A stretch of DNA of 64,000 nucleotides from Holothuria scabra (Eukaryota > Echinodermata > Holothuroidea > Aspidochirotida > Holothuriidae). The notes under the pieces were generated by a model. The model was not told the origin of the DNA, searched no databases, and worked only from the letters and a program-made list of their open reading frames with translations. Position 1 is the stretch's first letter; each line of letters begins with the position of its first letter. Where the stretch lies: contig CM074187.1 of assembly GCA_037179385.1 (NCBI GenBank), positions 12,277,450-12,341,449 of the forward strand, written 5' to 3'. The position numbers and the translations under genes are program-made. Shown here one piece after another: positions 1 through 12,305 of this stretch.

Positions 1-114
1 TTCGTTCCTCCTTACCTCTTATTTACATATGTATTATGTATTACATTAGTACAGGTGGCACCATAGCCCATCTCACTGTCTCTCCCTCTCATTCCTCTAT
101 TGCCACGTTTTTAG

Positions 115-425
115 TTCAGACGCGCGTGTTTAGATCGGCCTCAGATACTGGCCGTACACCAGTGGATTTGGCCTCAACTTGGGATGACATGTGTAATGGA
201 ATTGATATTGAGACGGTGAAAAGAACGATACAGTTCGATCTCATAACTGGCCCAACGGTCAATAGACCCTTTAACAAATAGCAACTTCTCATTGTGCGTC
301 GTTTTTGACCACGCGCAATATGGCATTGACGAAAATGACCCGTACGAAAAATTCATCCCACAATCTTTGGTAATGGCTATTTGCAAAGAGGTCGATTTGA
401 TGATGAAAGCAAATCAAAACCAATG
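115..425 (+). pseudogene. Possible coding fragment with frameshift, unidentified
   Basis: After an acceptor-like CACGTTTTTAG (ending 114), one frame reads through ASTWDDMCNGIDIETVKRTI to a stop at 279-281. From about 249, a second frame (+1) reads through DHAQYGIDENDPYEKFIPQS to a donor-like CCAATG|GTAAGG at 425. Both halves look protein-like and the region has more CpG than its surroundings. A single-base shift joins them, so this may be a decayed gene, a mobile-element remnant, or an assembly error in a real exon. The donor would be phase 2, which is what exon 1 at 16650 needs. I do not recognise the protein. Confidence 0.25.
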
Positions 426-996
426 GTAAGGTTTGTTTCCCATACAACCTGTTACCTTGACATCCTTTCATTACCACCCAAACTACAGTTTTATTGGCAC
501 TCAAATTTTTAATTAGTAAATCTCTCTGATTGCCATCAAATTGAAATGTGTAGAGGAGCTCATATTACACAGCATGCACTGAGAGTATATTGAATACACC
601 TAAGGTCTCGTATAGTCACCAGAATGTGACCTCAAGAAAAAACTAGTGGGATTGAATTTCTGGACAAGGATGAGTTTTAGGCAACTGTGGGAGGGGCTTG
701 AGGTAAAAAGGTTGGGTGACGATTATCTGTCTTCAAAGGTTTCCTAATCTCACCCACACTGTGACAATTATTCTCACTAAATTAACTTTAGTTAATCGTC
801 CAGTGTAAGCCAAAGCATAAACAGAGGGGGAAAAACGGAGGACGGGGGTCAGACACAAAGAAAAAAATTTGGGGTCAAGGCATGTTCAGCCCCCCCCCCC
901 CCTCCAATATTTACAAAGTGTTGCTTCACAAAAGTGAACGCTGGGAGAATTTTGAAGTAAGTACTGATGAGAAATTGCAAACACGAGATCCAAATT
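426..996. repeat. Partial reverse copy of TTAA element family 1, rest unassigned
   Basis: Bases about 558-712 match the reverse complement of family 1 (shared ATTACACAGCATG and GTGGGAGGGGCTT blocks); both TIRs are missing. A C-homopolymer lies at about 891-902. I see nothing else here. Confidence 0.5.
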
Positions 997-1301
997 TTAA
1001 AGGCATATTTTCATCATCCCAAACAGTTCCAATTCTCCCAACCTACTTACTTCTAGCCCCTCTCACATTTATCTAAAACTCATCTTTATCCAGACACAAT
1101 CCTAGTTTACTGCTTCATGGCTTGTCTCAGTGGCCATACAAGTCCATAATGTGTAATTAAGACACTCTCAGTGTCCATGCTGTGTAATTTAGCTATGATG
1201 CATTGTTTGAATGTGATGCCAGTCAAAGAGCTGTACCAATTGAGAGTTTTGATATATGTATACTGAAACTGTAGTTTAGGGTGACGAATGACTGCCTTTA
1301 A
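997..1301 (+). mobile_element. TTAA element family 1, copy A (about 300 bp, non-autonomous)
   Basis: TTAA at 997-1000 and again at 1298-1301 flank a unit beginning AGGCATATTTTCATCATCCC and ending in an imperfect inverted match (...GACTGCCT). The core (CCAATTCTCC, CAGACACAATC, ACACTCTCAGT, GCATTGTTTGAAT) recurs at several other places in the window. No coding capacity. TTAA targets are used by piggyBac, Kolobok and Sola3 elements; which one mobilised it cannot be told here. Confidence 0.7.
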
Positions 1302-4300
1302 GGCAGGAAATATACAGCTTAAAACATTCGGGAAATAAAATAATAGAGCACACATTAAAAAACTAAGCATACAGTAGAAGAAACTGGAACAAAAGAGGAA
1401 AAAATGAAGAAAACAAAGGAGGAGAGAGAGAGAGACATAGTTTCAGAAGCATCATTAAGCTGCCAATCAATTCAGCGAATTTGATAAATCGTCAAGATTG
1501 CAGTTAAGCCATAGATTGATTACTGCAATTTCAGCATTTCTCAAAATATTCCAATTTTCTATCAGCAAAATACCCATGATACCATCAAAGTCAACACCGT
1601 CCATTTGCATTGAACATAATATATCTACATTAAATTAAGTAGTTGAGCCAACGAGTTGTTTTCTCTTCAGTGTGACGTCATTAATATTTCCCCCGAATCG
1701 GCCAAAATTGCTGAAAACACGGCGCTAATTTAATCGAATCTCCCCCTCTCACAGCGGTTTGTGACATTAAATAGCAGTCTGACGTATTATGTATCAGTAA
1801 TTTGACTTGGCTACTTGGCTGGACAACATATTAATTTTTATTTACACTTTCCTTTAGTACCGCGAGAATATAACCCTCTGGACTGGTTCATATCGCATTT
1901 GTTTACTCAGGGAGTCGGACACGGATTCTTAGTTTACCCATGTTTTTATATTTAGTAAGGGCACTACTAAGCGATTTCTGGTGTCTCCGTATCGTCCAAT
2001 ACTCCAATGTGTAGGGAATACATTGGCAGAAGTATTTATAATAATATATTTACTGGTTTGTGACTTTGTGACTACACAAAGAATAAAAAGTGAGTCACTA
2101 TTTTAAAACTGAGGAAATTTGTCCCAATATTGACTCACCTTATGCGGGGACAAATTTAGAGACAAATCCGAACAGTCAAGTGATCGTCTGATTAAGTCAG
2201 GCTTTACTGCGATCCATCAGCTTTGATCTTTTAAATTCTTTGCTCATGCCTGTATCATGAATGATTTCAAACTAAAAGAAGTCTCGATTCCCTCAATTTT
2301 ACTGAATATTAGGGCTTTAAAATGGAAGGCCGATAAAATTCAGACGATTTAAAGTGTTCCTCAAGTCAAGAAACTCAAAAAATATATATTAAACAGAATA
2401 AAAAAATGGGCTCTAACAGTCTAACCCCAATCCTCATAGATCATTAAGTTGAGTCAAGATATGAAATACTGAAGTTTATTCATCCAAATTAAAATGTAAC
2501 ATTGCGCAATAATTTGTGATGTCATTGCTGTACCACTCAAATTACAATCTTTGTATTCCTTTGTTGTTGTTTATTCTGAAAGTTACCGCACCGTACCAAG
2601 GTGTGGTAGCGTTCTTTCTCTTATGGGGTGATGTAATAAAGGGTGATGAAACAATGCATCAAAACCAGTGTTTTCCTTTATGTGGGTTTTTAAAGACCTT
2701 TTTCCCCCAAGGTCTCTTGTGACTCGCCAGAACCTGAGGTTGTGATGACCCCTCTCAAGTTCCGACGGGTGCGGCATCAAGGGGCAAGTAAATATAAAAA
2801 GAGAAGGAAAAGAAGGAGAAAAATTAAAAGGAACACTCAACTCATATTTTTATCCCCTATCAAAAATATCCTGGCGTCGCCTTTGCCTAGCGGTCATACG
2901 AAATTCTGCTTACGGACCTCATGGCCTACTTGTTGAATCTGATGTATGACTCGAATACATTGCAAGAGCGAAGAAGTTGCATATGTTGTACTTGGTGGAT
3001 TCGTGTACTCACTCAGTTGAAAGTAAGACATTCAACAGTCGGGACAACTATATTTTGGGCTGATTTCAGTCAGGTCAACATTTTTAAGATAAAGATACGA
3101 TAACATAAATCATGTTTAAATAAATCTACATCACTCTAAATTTTAAAGTATGAAAATGTATCAAAAAGATTGACTACAGTAACGTATCCCTGTTTGGAGT
3201 GATATTCTACGCTCAGTCGAGTGAAATGTTTACTCTTTATAGTTACCACGCAAACCAGAGTGTAATTTGACTCAGTCGACCAAAGAGTGGATACTGTGGG
3301 CAATCGTCAACGAGTAAATTAAAATTCCTGAACATTTAGAAGTGTTGATATGCCTCTACCTTAGGTTAAGGAAGAAGATAAACGTAAATAAAATTATAGT
3401 AGAAAGACAAAGCACAAAAGATACCCTGGGCACTAACGGGGGTCTGAGATAGATTAAGGAGTGTCTCTCCACTTTGAAATTGTTTTGCTTTTTCCTCGAA
3501 GCTAGATACAATTGCGTCGCTAAGTGGGCAGGAGGGGGAATGCCCTCTCAGATTTTCCCTTGCCCCCAAGTTTCCCCCCTCCCAAGTTGGGTCAGTAAGG
3601 AATTTTGATCAACAGCAAAAAAAAAAAAAAAAAAAAAATCTAAAATTACACCTGTCCAATAAAAATTTAATTTTCACCCTGATATAAGATAGAAATTAGG
3701 GCTCAGAGCTGCCAGGGCCTACACACCCTGAGCCCCAACGGGTCTATGTTTCTGGACCCCAAACTGCAGGAGTGCATGCTTTTCGTTCGGTTTTGCCATG
3801 TCTGCGAAAATAATTACCTCCAACGTTTTCCTTTGCCTCTAGTTTTTCCCCTCCCCAAATTTGATATTCTTGTCAGATGCAAAATTTTTAACTTTGGTAG
3901 AATTACTCTTCAAGTTGTGGTACGGTGGTCTATTAGTGTAAATTATTTATCCTTCGGGGGGGGGGGGGGGGGAGACCTTTCAGTTTTATTTATCATTTTT
4001 TCTCACCCATACGTTGATGTAACTCTGGCGTAGGCATACCCGAATGTATCATTTACTAGCTTACCCGTGGTTCAGCTAATTCTCTCTGAAATTTGCGCAG
4101 GTCACCTACACACTAAGCTACATTTAAACATAATTATTGTGATGGGAATAGAAAAAAATTACGGAAATTTTCTTTTTGATTAATCGGGGACACTTGTTCT
4201 GGTTCGTGATCTGTCCTGGGAAATAGCTTCTGGACACCTAAATTTAGCAGACCCGATCTGATCCAGTGATCCCACTTGCATAGGCCACAAACATGATAGT

Positions 4301-4362
4301 GTACAGGATCATAATTTACGTTAGAATTTAGCCTAAAGTTCTTTTTGGCTTCAACAGTTCGA
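1302..4362. other. Non-coding stretch, no gene seen
   Basis: Only short, unconvincing open frames. A pure A run lies at about 3619-3638 and a G run at about 3957-3972. Around 1670-1790 there is a slightly CpG-richer patch containing TGACGTCA (1673-1680). Bases 3180-3320 contain GAGTG/ACTCAGTCGA-type repeats with weak inverted symmetry. Nothing else supportable. Confidence 0.5.
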
Positions 4363-4672
4363 CTTAAAAGCCCAATTTTCTCATCCCAAACAGAACCAAT
4401 TCTCCTAACCTCCTTTTTTAAGCCCCACCCACAATTGTCTGAAATTCATCATCTTCCAACCTGAGACAATCTCAGTTTATTGCTTCAGGGTGAGTATAAA
4501 AAAAGCTCAATGTGTATAATAAAAAAAAAAAATCCACACTGTTCATACTGTGAATTATAAGCTTTGGTGCTCTGCTTTGTTTGAATTAGCTGTCAATTAA
4601 AGCGCTGAATCAATTTAGAATTTCGGTAAACCCTTACAAGAGTTAGTCTGGGTGGGAGAATTGTTCCGTTGA
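4363..4672 (+). mobile_element. TTAA element family 1, copy C
   Basis: Starts TTAAAAGCCCAATTTTCTCA and follows the family core closely (CCAATTCTCCTAACC, CACAATTGTCTGAAATTCAT, TTATTGCTTCAGGGTGAGTA, TTTGTTTGAATTAGCTGTCA). It contains an A-run expansion near 4521. The right TIR is degenerate (GGGTGGGAGAATTGTTCC). Confidence 0.7.
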
Positions 4673-5469
4673 ACAACTTCCATGCAACATCTACTCTGAA
4701 AGATTCCGATAATGTGGTGGCGCACTTCTACTGCATTTGCATCAACTTTGTCAACCTCAAACTTTTCTGCAATTAATCAAACTCGATAGCATACTCCAAA
4801 CAGATAAAAAGTGAAGTTGGTCATTTTAGACGTCACTGTTGATTGCGAAGTCCAAAAAGTCGAGGGCTCTTAGGAATGCTTTCTTGTGATCGGCTGGAGA
4901 AGAAGACAAGACACGCAGCTTGTTCTACTTTCATTGGGTAATAGGCCTAACATTTTCCACAGGGGAAGACAACGTTAGTCATGAGGGTCACGCAGTAGCT
5001 TAAGCCTAACGTTAATGACTCAGCAGCCTACTACAGTACAGCCTACAGGTAGTATTATTGACCTCAGGTGATATCTCCATCTTCCTCCAGGCTACAGCAT
5101 TTCCAGTAAGTTTGACATGTCCAAACATGCACTAACTGACAAGTGGCTAAGCGTAAGCCCCCACTGTAGGCTAGCCCCTTAGGGTATCCTGCATATAGGA
5201 AAAGGCAAAAGTAGGCCCTAGGCTTTAATTGTTTCCAAATTATTTTGACAGTGAAACTGAAAAGACAGTTAGCCTAGTGAAGGTCTTATGTACATAACTA
5301 TGTGTATGGCTAGGTCTAGGACTATACATGTCCCAGACATTACCCTTATTTAGATTAAGCTAGGGGGCTAGCCTAGGCCTAATTTCTTTTTCAAGTGAGC
5401 CTAGGCCTACCTCAGTATAGTTTTATTGCCTTTGCACTTTTTAAATTTAAGGTACTTTCTATTGGGTAT
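4673..5469. other. Non-coding stretch, TAGGCCT-rich and modestly CpG-enriched
   Basis: Between about 4850 and 5420 the sequence repeats short TAGGCCT / GGCTAGCC words many times, a texture I associate with echinoderm non-coding DNA. No exon could be supported. A promoter for the dominant gene or a neighbour is possible but nothing decides it. Confidence 0.35.
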
Positions 5470-5673
5470 CCTACAATCTTGGACTTAACTTCTTGGGACA
5501 CCCCCGCTCCCCTTCGCAATGTTGACCACAGTTAGCCTATTCACGACATTAAGTCACTCTTTCAGCACAACATTGAAAGGGGGAGGGGGGGAGGGGGATT
5601 CATGCCAGCCTTTGAGCTGAAATTCAAGAATATTTTGGCAAAGTGTCCCAAGAGTTTTGTCCAAGATTGTAGG
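5470..5673. mobile_element. Family 4 TIR element, copy 1 (204 bp)
   Basis: Perfect 15-bp terminal inverted repeats: CCTACAATCTTGGAC at 5470-5484 and GTCCAAGATTGTAGG at 5659-5673. The inverted similarity continues inward (CTTGGGACAC / GTGTCCCAAG). The interior has G runs. A degenerate second copy lies at about 42793-42992. Confidence 0.75.
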
Positions 5674-5797
5674 CTAGTTGAAGCAATGAGTTTAGCATCA
5701 TAATTAAACTTCACAATTCAGTCAGAAAATATCATCTCATCATCTGCACAGCCGTTCTAAAATTTCATGAAATTGGGTTAGAACTGAAACAACTAAG

Positions 5798-6406
5798 GTA
5801 CTGTAAGGCCTGGTTCTGGTTGGATACGACAAGCAGTTCTCCACATGCAGACAGGATATACGGTTGTAGGTGAATAACGGCTAGCGGACAAGCAAATTAG
5901 TTCGGATTAGTAGATTCAGATCTCCTCAAGGATATCAAGTTCAGTTTGCGTATCTGATTTCTAAAAGTTTCAATAGATGGGGAGTCCCTTATGGCTGAGG
6001 GTAAGCAATTCCACTCTGCCACCGTCCTAGGAATAAAAGAGAACCTATAACAGTCCTTTTTCACAGCAGGATGATGAAAGGAGATTGATGAAGACTTGCA
6101 AGTAGAGATTCCATTATTGTCTGGCTTAAAAGTATATCAGTTTAGATCAATGACAACTGAGTGATAAAGAGACTTGTACAGTAAACTCAACCTAGCATTG
6201 ATCCTGAGTTCCTCCAAAGTAGGCCAATTTAAGTCAGCAAGCATTGAAGAAACACTACTTTTACCTCTTTGGTCTTTACAGATGAATCTGGCAAGCCTGC
6301 ATTGCACTGTTTCAAGCTTGTTAATATGCTCCTGATGGTAAGGATTCCAAATACTTGAGCAGTATTCTCAACCTTGGTCTAACAAGGGATTTATATGCAG
6401 CTTCCT
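5798..6406 (-). pseudogene. Relic of a LINE (CR1-like) reverse-transcriptase 3' end
   Basis: On the minus strand, the sequence reads the typical tail of a non-LTR retrotransposon RT: LVRPRL, then after a frameshift EYCSSIWNPYHQEHINKLE, then WPTLEELRINARLSLLYKS, a TGA stop, and later SFIPRTVAEWNCLPSAI. These are the 'R-P-x-L-E-Y', 'W-N-P', 'L-x-W-x-x-L' and 'N-x-L-P' blocks after the RT core. At least one frameshift and one stop show it is dead. It ends abruptly where a family 2 element begins. The bases 5798-5930 appear to be its 3' untranslated end. Confidence 0.8.
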
Positions 6407-6655
6407 TAGAGGTAAAGAGCAGTCCCCCAAACTTATTTTGAAGAAAAAGCTAAATAACTCAATTTTCATCTTATTTCTCTTCAAAGTATCTTTTATGACT
6501 GTACTATTGCATATTCAAGGTAAACGAAGCAGTTATTTCTGGTAAATTTCACATCTGAAGAGAAAAAACATTGTCACATGACTCTCAACAGCCAATCATG
6601 AAAATGGACAGTCTACTACACTTCTTCAATTTGGGATGACTGCTCCTGCCCTTTA
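6407..6655. mobile_element. Family 2 TIR element, copy 1 (about 250 bp)
   Basis: Left end ...GGTAAAGAGCAGTCCCCCAA, right end GGGATGACTGCTCCTGCCCT followed by TTAA; the two ends are imperfect inverted repeats (GAGCAGTC / GACTGCTC). It is about 90% alike by eye to 12040-12305. No coding capacity. It interrupts the LINE relic, so it is younger than that LINE. Confidence 0.75.
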
Positions 6656-7471
6656 ACTTTTGGGGAACAACTGTACAACTGGGAGCTATGAGTAAAGCAT
6701 AGGCCAATTCAAGAAGGAATGAATACATTTCCTCTTCAAGACTAATAAGGTTGAAACAAGAGGTTGTGCAGTTGGTCTGCTCTTATTAAATCAGGCAAAG
6801 CTTGGCTGAGGCTATTTAGGTGTTGGATGATCAAAAATTATTTTCATGACAATGTTTGTTCTGAAATGTGATGGTAATTTCTAGTCAAGAAAATGTAATA
6901 TATAAACATGCCATGTACATTCTTTCTTCTTTTTGCGGTCTCATCTTTTTATTTCCTCATTTGCAAATAATTTACCTTGCACTGATTGTGCAGTTATGAG
7001 AGCAAAGTTTTGCTGCTCTTTTATTGTGACTCCTACAAGTATGCAAATTTAAAAACAAATTTTACTTAGAATAGGCACCGGGAGCATTCATGGCATCTGA
7101 TTGCGTGTTAAGACACAAATGTTCAGTTTTACCCCATTAATCACCACAATTCAATTCTGAGGGCAACTGTAAAATTGAATGTCTTGCACCATTTGCATTT
7201 AAGCTCCTTGAAAAGGCTAAGAATTTTCAAAGGGGAAAGGGAAACCCTCTCCCTTAGACCCCTCCCCCTACCAGCAATCACTCAACATAGTGCATGTGCC
7301 CCCCCGGCTTAGAAAAATTGCTTACTTCACTGAACCCCACCTTGCAACCTTACCTTTATAAACTCATAGACTGAATTTTCTTTTCCAAAATGCCAATTGT
7401 TTTGAAAAAAAGGCTTATCATTGAGGAAAAAAGTATTCATGTAATGAGTCCACACACTCCATCTACAGTAT
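6656..7471. other. Non-coding stretch, no gene seen
   Basis: Unique-looking AT-rich DNA with no convincing exon or repeat of its own. Poly-pyrimidine tract near 7250-7310 (CCCTCTCCCTTAGACCCCTC). Confidence 0.4.
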
Positions 7472-7785
7472 AAGGCCTTAATGGCCCCAAACTCTCACCA
7501 ATTCTCATAAACTTCTTATTCATGCCCCCCCCCCCCCCCCACAATTGTCTTAAAATTTATCCTTGCAGTCGCAATCTCAGTTCATTGCTTTAAGGTGACT
7601 ATAAAATAGCAATGTGTATAAATCAATACACCCAAAGTACAAAGTCCATGCTGCGCAATGGAAGCTTTGGTTCTCTGCTTTGTTTGAACTAGCTGCCAAT
7701 CAAAGAACTGAGCCATAGGTAATTTTTTGTAGACTACTTCTGTACGATAACTGCATTTTTGGGTTAGAGGACAGGCCCTTTATCA
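7472..7785 (+). mobile_element. TTAA element family 1, copy D
   Basis: Family core is clear: CACCAATTCTCATAAACTTC, ACAATTGTCTTAAAATTTAT, TCAGTTCATTGCTTTAAGGT, GCTTTGTTTGAACTAGCTGC. A C run of about 16 at 7526-7541 is inserted at the position where other copies read GCCCCTCCCAC. TIRs are degenerate. Confidence 0.65.
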
Positions 7786-10062
7786 TTTTTTCTGTGAGTT
7801 AAAGCCTGTAGCACTCACTGGCTCTGATTTGATGAGCAGGGCCACCTGGGCCGTACTGGGTGGGTGGCCAGTAGGGGGTTACCACCCCACAAATGGCCAT
7901 TACCTTCCCGAATCAGACGGACTTTGGTGCTCTGGTTGGGCACCTAGAGTTGGGAAATAGTTACTTTCCCCTGTGAGAAGGAGTTCTGTTTGGCAATGAT
8001 GGCCACATTGGCAAAACAAAAATTGGATTGGTCCTTAAAAGTTATTTTTCCATGTTTGGTCAGGCAGCTGGAAGCTCCCCATTTTGGCATATGACCATAA
8101 TCATAAAGGACTCTTTTTCTCAAGGATGGTGACCTTTTGCCCTTTCCTAGATGTTCAATTTTGGATGGTTGATTTTTCTATGCAACATGTACATTTGGTC
8201 TCAGTCTCGACACCCTCTGGTCCTTGTTCTTGGTCTCGGATATGCTGGTCTTGACTACAAACTGGTAGATAAATGACCCTTCCCTTAGTCACACCCATAT
8301 GCCTCACTTTAGAATACATTCTTAAACTAGCTATATAAAAAACCAATTGGATAGAAACTGAGCTGTATAACTCCATCAAACCTGACCAGAACCTGATTTA
8401 GTGTTCTGCACCAGCTGTTTTTTTTGGGTGCTGCACCCCAACAAATTTGCTGAGGGTGGGGGCTCAACATCTGGCCTGCATCACCCAGAGAAAAAGTTTA
8501 ACCAACATTCAAAATTATTTGTTCAAATTTTCTGTAATGAAACAGACCAGAGAGCAATAATTTACAGTAGGTGTGGAAGTTGACTGCTGGTAATCAGAAA
8601 TGCACACAATTATCAAGGAAGATTACAATTAAATTTATTACCTATATTAGCAAACGTTTTTCAAAGAGAACACCTTCTCTCTTTGTACTGTACTGCAGAC
8701 ACAATCATAGTTGACCTTCAACCTTGGAGCACCCAGACAAGAACAAAATTTATGGATTGCTGTGATCCAAGGTAAAGTCCAGGAGAGGAGATACTGTAGT
8801 ACTTACTTACACCTTACACAACTGGCACTTGTATGAGAGCAAGGCTGTACAGTACCTGCATTAAAGAGCAAGATCAGTAGCTTCAAATTTATCTTAAAAC
8901 AACAGCAGATTTTCAACAATTTCTTTGTATCTTCGATGTACAGTACATGTTTATTTATATTGAAGTACTTACAGGGAAATATTGCATACCCAGGGCCCTA
9001 CATGCAATTGTTTATACTTATAAATTTCACAGGTTAGTATGAAAGATAAATTGTTACATGATTCTGAAGAGCTATTTTTGACTGCTAGTCTTATTCAAAT
9101 TGGGGTGATTTTGTTTCCCCTTTAACACTTTTTTAATGTCAATTGTGAAATATGTATCTGCAGGGATGAGCTTCCAGGCCAAAAATAAATGGCTTCCTCT
9201 GCCCAAATTGTCAAAAAAGTTCCCTTTAACAAACCTTTATTGGAACAAACTCTTAGTAGAGCAATCCTTTTAAACATTTGTCTCAAGAGAGGAAAAGCTA
9301 GTTTTACTTGTACTATAGACACTTGTTATACTTACTTGATAAAAGTCTAACTTTCTACAAGTTGAAAGTATCGATGGAATAATAGATGGTGAGAACTTTA
9401 CTATCTTACAAGATTGAGTGTTTTGCGATTGAAAAAGATCATATCTGCATGCAGACTGCATGTAATCTGTCACTGTAAGTTAAATTTTTTGCCAATTATG
9501 TTGACATATGACAATGTATCGATGTGCAATGTTCTGCCAGCATGACTGTATATATTTCTTTCTGAGAGTAGACTGCATTCCAAACTTGGCGTCAACTGTA
9601 CTGGCTTATAGATTTAAAATATTTTTGAACTGCCATATAATTGAATTAATGTTGACTGAAATATTCATTTTCATTGCCAGAATATATAAATTTTTGAGCA
9701 ACTTAACTACAATGTACCTAAATTCTTAAGATGCTTACTGTTATCAATATGACATTTTTCAATAATATTTCTGCACCTATAAATTCATCTTTTCATCCTG
9801 TTGTACTCTGGAAAACCCATCATGGATTGTCTCATTAAAACCAGCTCTTCATTTTTAGACATTTGCTCCATAAATTAAAAAGTAAAATATAGAATTTACA
9901 TCATTTTAAAACTCTGCTTCTTTCTTTGCACTGGGGTAAGGTTGGCAGTGTTTGAAGAGTTTCTGAATTTTTATAAAGGGCATGGGTTGTTTATAAGTAT
10001 CTCCATGTGATGTTCTGTAAAAAGTGAAATGAAGATTAAAAGAATCTTGGAAGAGTTGCACC
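7786..10062. other. Non-coding stretch, no gene seen
   Basis: Contains a GC-richer patch at 7830-7960 (GGGTGGGTGGCCAGTAGGGG), a possible SINE tail at 8323-8396 (CCAATTGGATAGAAACTGAG, then AACTCCATC), and at about 9030-9125 a sequence ending GTTTCCCCTTTAAC that resembles the end of a family 2-like element. No exon could be supported. Confidence 0.4.
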
Positions 10063-10349
10063 TTAAAAGCCTACCCCTCGCACCCCAAGCTACAATTTTG
10101 GCAACTGTAGTCCAAGAAATTTTCAATTGGCACAGCTCTTTGATTGACAGCAAGTTAAAAAATGCAGAGTACCATTATATGGTAGCATGACTAGTACAGC
10201 AAGGGTTTTGATTACACTTTGGGGTCTTGTATACTTACCCTGAAGCAATAAAGTAAGATTGTGTCTTGATGAGGATGATTTTTTGACAATTGTGGAGGGA
10301 CTTAAGTAAGAGAATTGGAACTGTTTGGGATGAGAGGGTAGGCCTTTAA
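10063..10349 (-). mobile_element. TTAA element family 1, copy E (complete, reverse)
   Basis: TTAA at 10063-10066 and at 10346-10349. On the + strand it ends GAACTGTTTGGGATGAGAGG then GTAGGCCTTTAA, the exact reverse of the family's start, and begins TTAAAAGCCTACCCCTCGCA, its reversed end. Best complete copy in the window, 287 bp including both TTAA. Confidence 0.8.
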
Positions 10350-12039
10350 ACAAGAACTTTAGTTTATCTTTTCACAGTGCTTAAACTGAATGAAAACTTA
10401 CGAGCTACATTTGCAATTGATATCTTGTGCTGTGTTATGTTGCTGTGTTTGAAGGGCAGTATTGATCTTTTTCATATGAATGAGAAAAATTTTGATCTTT
10501 TTCAGGTTTGGCTTCTTGTGTTATGTATACAGTAGTTGAGAGTACAGATAGCTTTATTACTATTCTTTCACCATTTTTGCTAGTTAAAAAAGTAAACTGT
10601 GTTTAGATGGGATGCCAAACAAAGCTGTGAATGGTACATCCAAAATGTGTTTGTGAGGGGTGACTCTTACTTCATATCTCAAGTAGTCTCTAGTCGCATA
10701 CTTGTTATCGTGACTAGAAAAAGTTGGGTAGCTGAGAGGCTTCTTGGTGGAAAATTTTGGCATATGGAAGGAAATAAGGCCATTGGAGGTAAATTTTCCT
10801 TCCTTGTGCATGAAAATACTGGCAGAATTTAGGGAAATATAAATTCCTTCCAGGGTAATACACATTTTTTCTAGTCCCGGCCTGCTTGTTGTGTGAATGA
10901 AACTTGTTTGAAGGTAAAAAAAGGATGCTTCACTTGAAAAGTCATCTGAAGTTTCCAGAGGTCATCCATGCAAATCTGGAATATTGCAGCATGCTGGAGA
11001 GCTTTAAAAGTTGGCATGTACATGCTGGAGGCCTTTAAAAGTTGGCATGTACAGTATAGAGTATGCATCATCTCAAGTGGGAGATTCCCCTAGCTTGTTG
11101 TTGATCCAGATTCAGGTGAAAAGTTTATAATAAGTCACTAGTGTTTTTAACTTGAAACCTTGCTAGTGCAAACTCTCACAGTATAGTGGATAAGCTTAGA
11201 CCTTACACTTGACATAAAGATACTCAGTTAAAGAAGATCCCAAATTGTTTTTGTCTAGTAGAGGTCAAAGGTCATCTTAGGTCACTTGGTGTCACACTGC
11301 CAAAACTGTTTTACCATTCATGATAACTGAAGATGGGAAGCTTGAATACATTTTATATGTGCAGTATGTGGGCAGCACTCATCCAGAATGAAAAAATGAG
11401 ACATCTTTGCATTATGTTTCCAACCTAAGACAAGTATTCCAAAAAATCACAAGGATTGGCAGAAAGAGGAAATGCTGAAGTGATCCCTGGCCTTTAAGGA
11501 AAGGCGCAATTCATCCTCAGGTATCTGACTGTATTTGATTAGGTTAAACATCATTTACCTTTGTCATATCAGTTGCAACTGACCCTTGTACAAAGAGCAG
11601 TGCCTCAATATGGTTAAAAAAAGTAAAAAGGGCGCTGACAGGCAATTTGAGTTCGTCAAGGGGCGACCACCCACTCTGACTATATGGTAGCTCCGCCACT
11701 GCACTTAACCCACCTTTGTTTCTTTGGTCAGGAGTACCATTAATTTGGACTGAAGGTTTGGCAGTAATAAATCCTCATGCACCCCTTTATTGTGTTTCCA
11801 ATGGAATCCCTGGCAGTAAGTATTGTAGGCTATATCAATGGTTCAGGGTGCAAATGTTTTTTTGAGTTGGCTGTGGTGTCCTGTAGAAATAAGTTTGTTG
11901 CATTATACTGAGTGGTAAAGGTGATATTGTTACTATTCCTAACATACGGATATTTTTGAATTGTTAAGGACAAACATTTCCAAAGTATCTGCCGTAAGTT
12001 TTGTAGTTATTTTGTCATGCTACAATAACATCCTATGTT
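10350..12039. other. Non-coding stretch with direct-repeat words, no gene seen
   Basis: Includes a short tandem repeat at 10993-11055 (two copies of GCTGGAG-GCTTTAAAAGTTGGCATGTAC-like text, about 38 bp apart) and a single perfect DR1 word AGGTCAAAGGTCA at 11262-11274. Two overlapping short open frames at 10.58-10.87 kb on both strands have no splice or protein support. Confidence 0.4.
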
Positions 12040-12305
12040 TTAAAGGTAGGGAGCAGTCCTCCCAAACTTATTTTGAAGAAAAGCTGAGCTAAATAGCACC
12101 ATTTTCATCTTATTTCTCTTCAAAGTATCTTTCATTACATTTTATGACTTTACTATTGCATATTCAAGGTAAACCAAGCAGTTATTTCTGGTAAATTTCA
12201 CATTTGAAGAAAAAAAACATTGTCACATGACTCCTTTCAGCCAATCATGAAACTGGACAGTCTACTACACTTCTTCAATTTGGGATGACTGCTCTTCCCC
12301 TTTAA
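12040..12305. mobile_element. Family 2 TIR element, copy 2 (266 bp)
   Basis: TTAA at both ends (12040-12043, 12302-12305). Inner ends AGGTAGGGAGCAGTCCTCCC and GGGATGACTGCTCTTCCCCT are inverted matches. Near-identical interior to the copy at 6407-6655, with small insertions. Confidence 0.8.

Noticed and set aside
3180..3320. Weak inverted symmetry (GATTGACTACAGTAACGTATCC / GGATACTGTGGGCAATC)
   Set aside because: Matches are short and interrupted; not enough to call an element.
7830..7960. GC-richer patch considered as a tRNA or SINE head
   Set aside because: No A box/B box pair and no cloverleaf could be drawn.
10584..10865. Overlapping 77- and 93-codon open frames on opposite strands
   Set aside because: No splice sites of fitting phase, no recognisable motif, low-complexity codon use.
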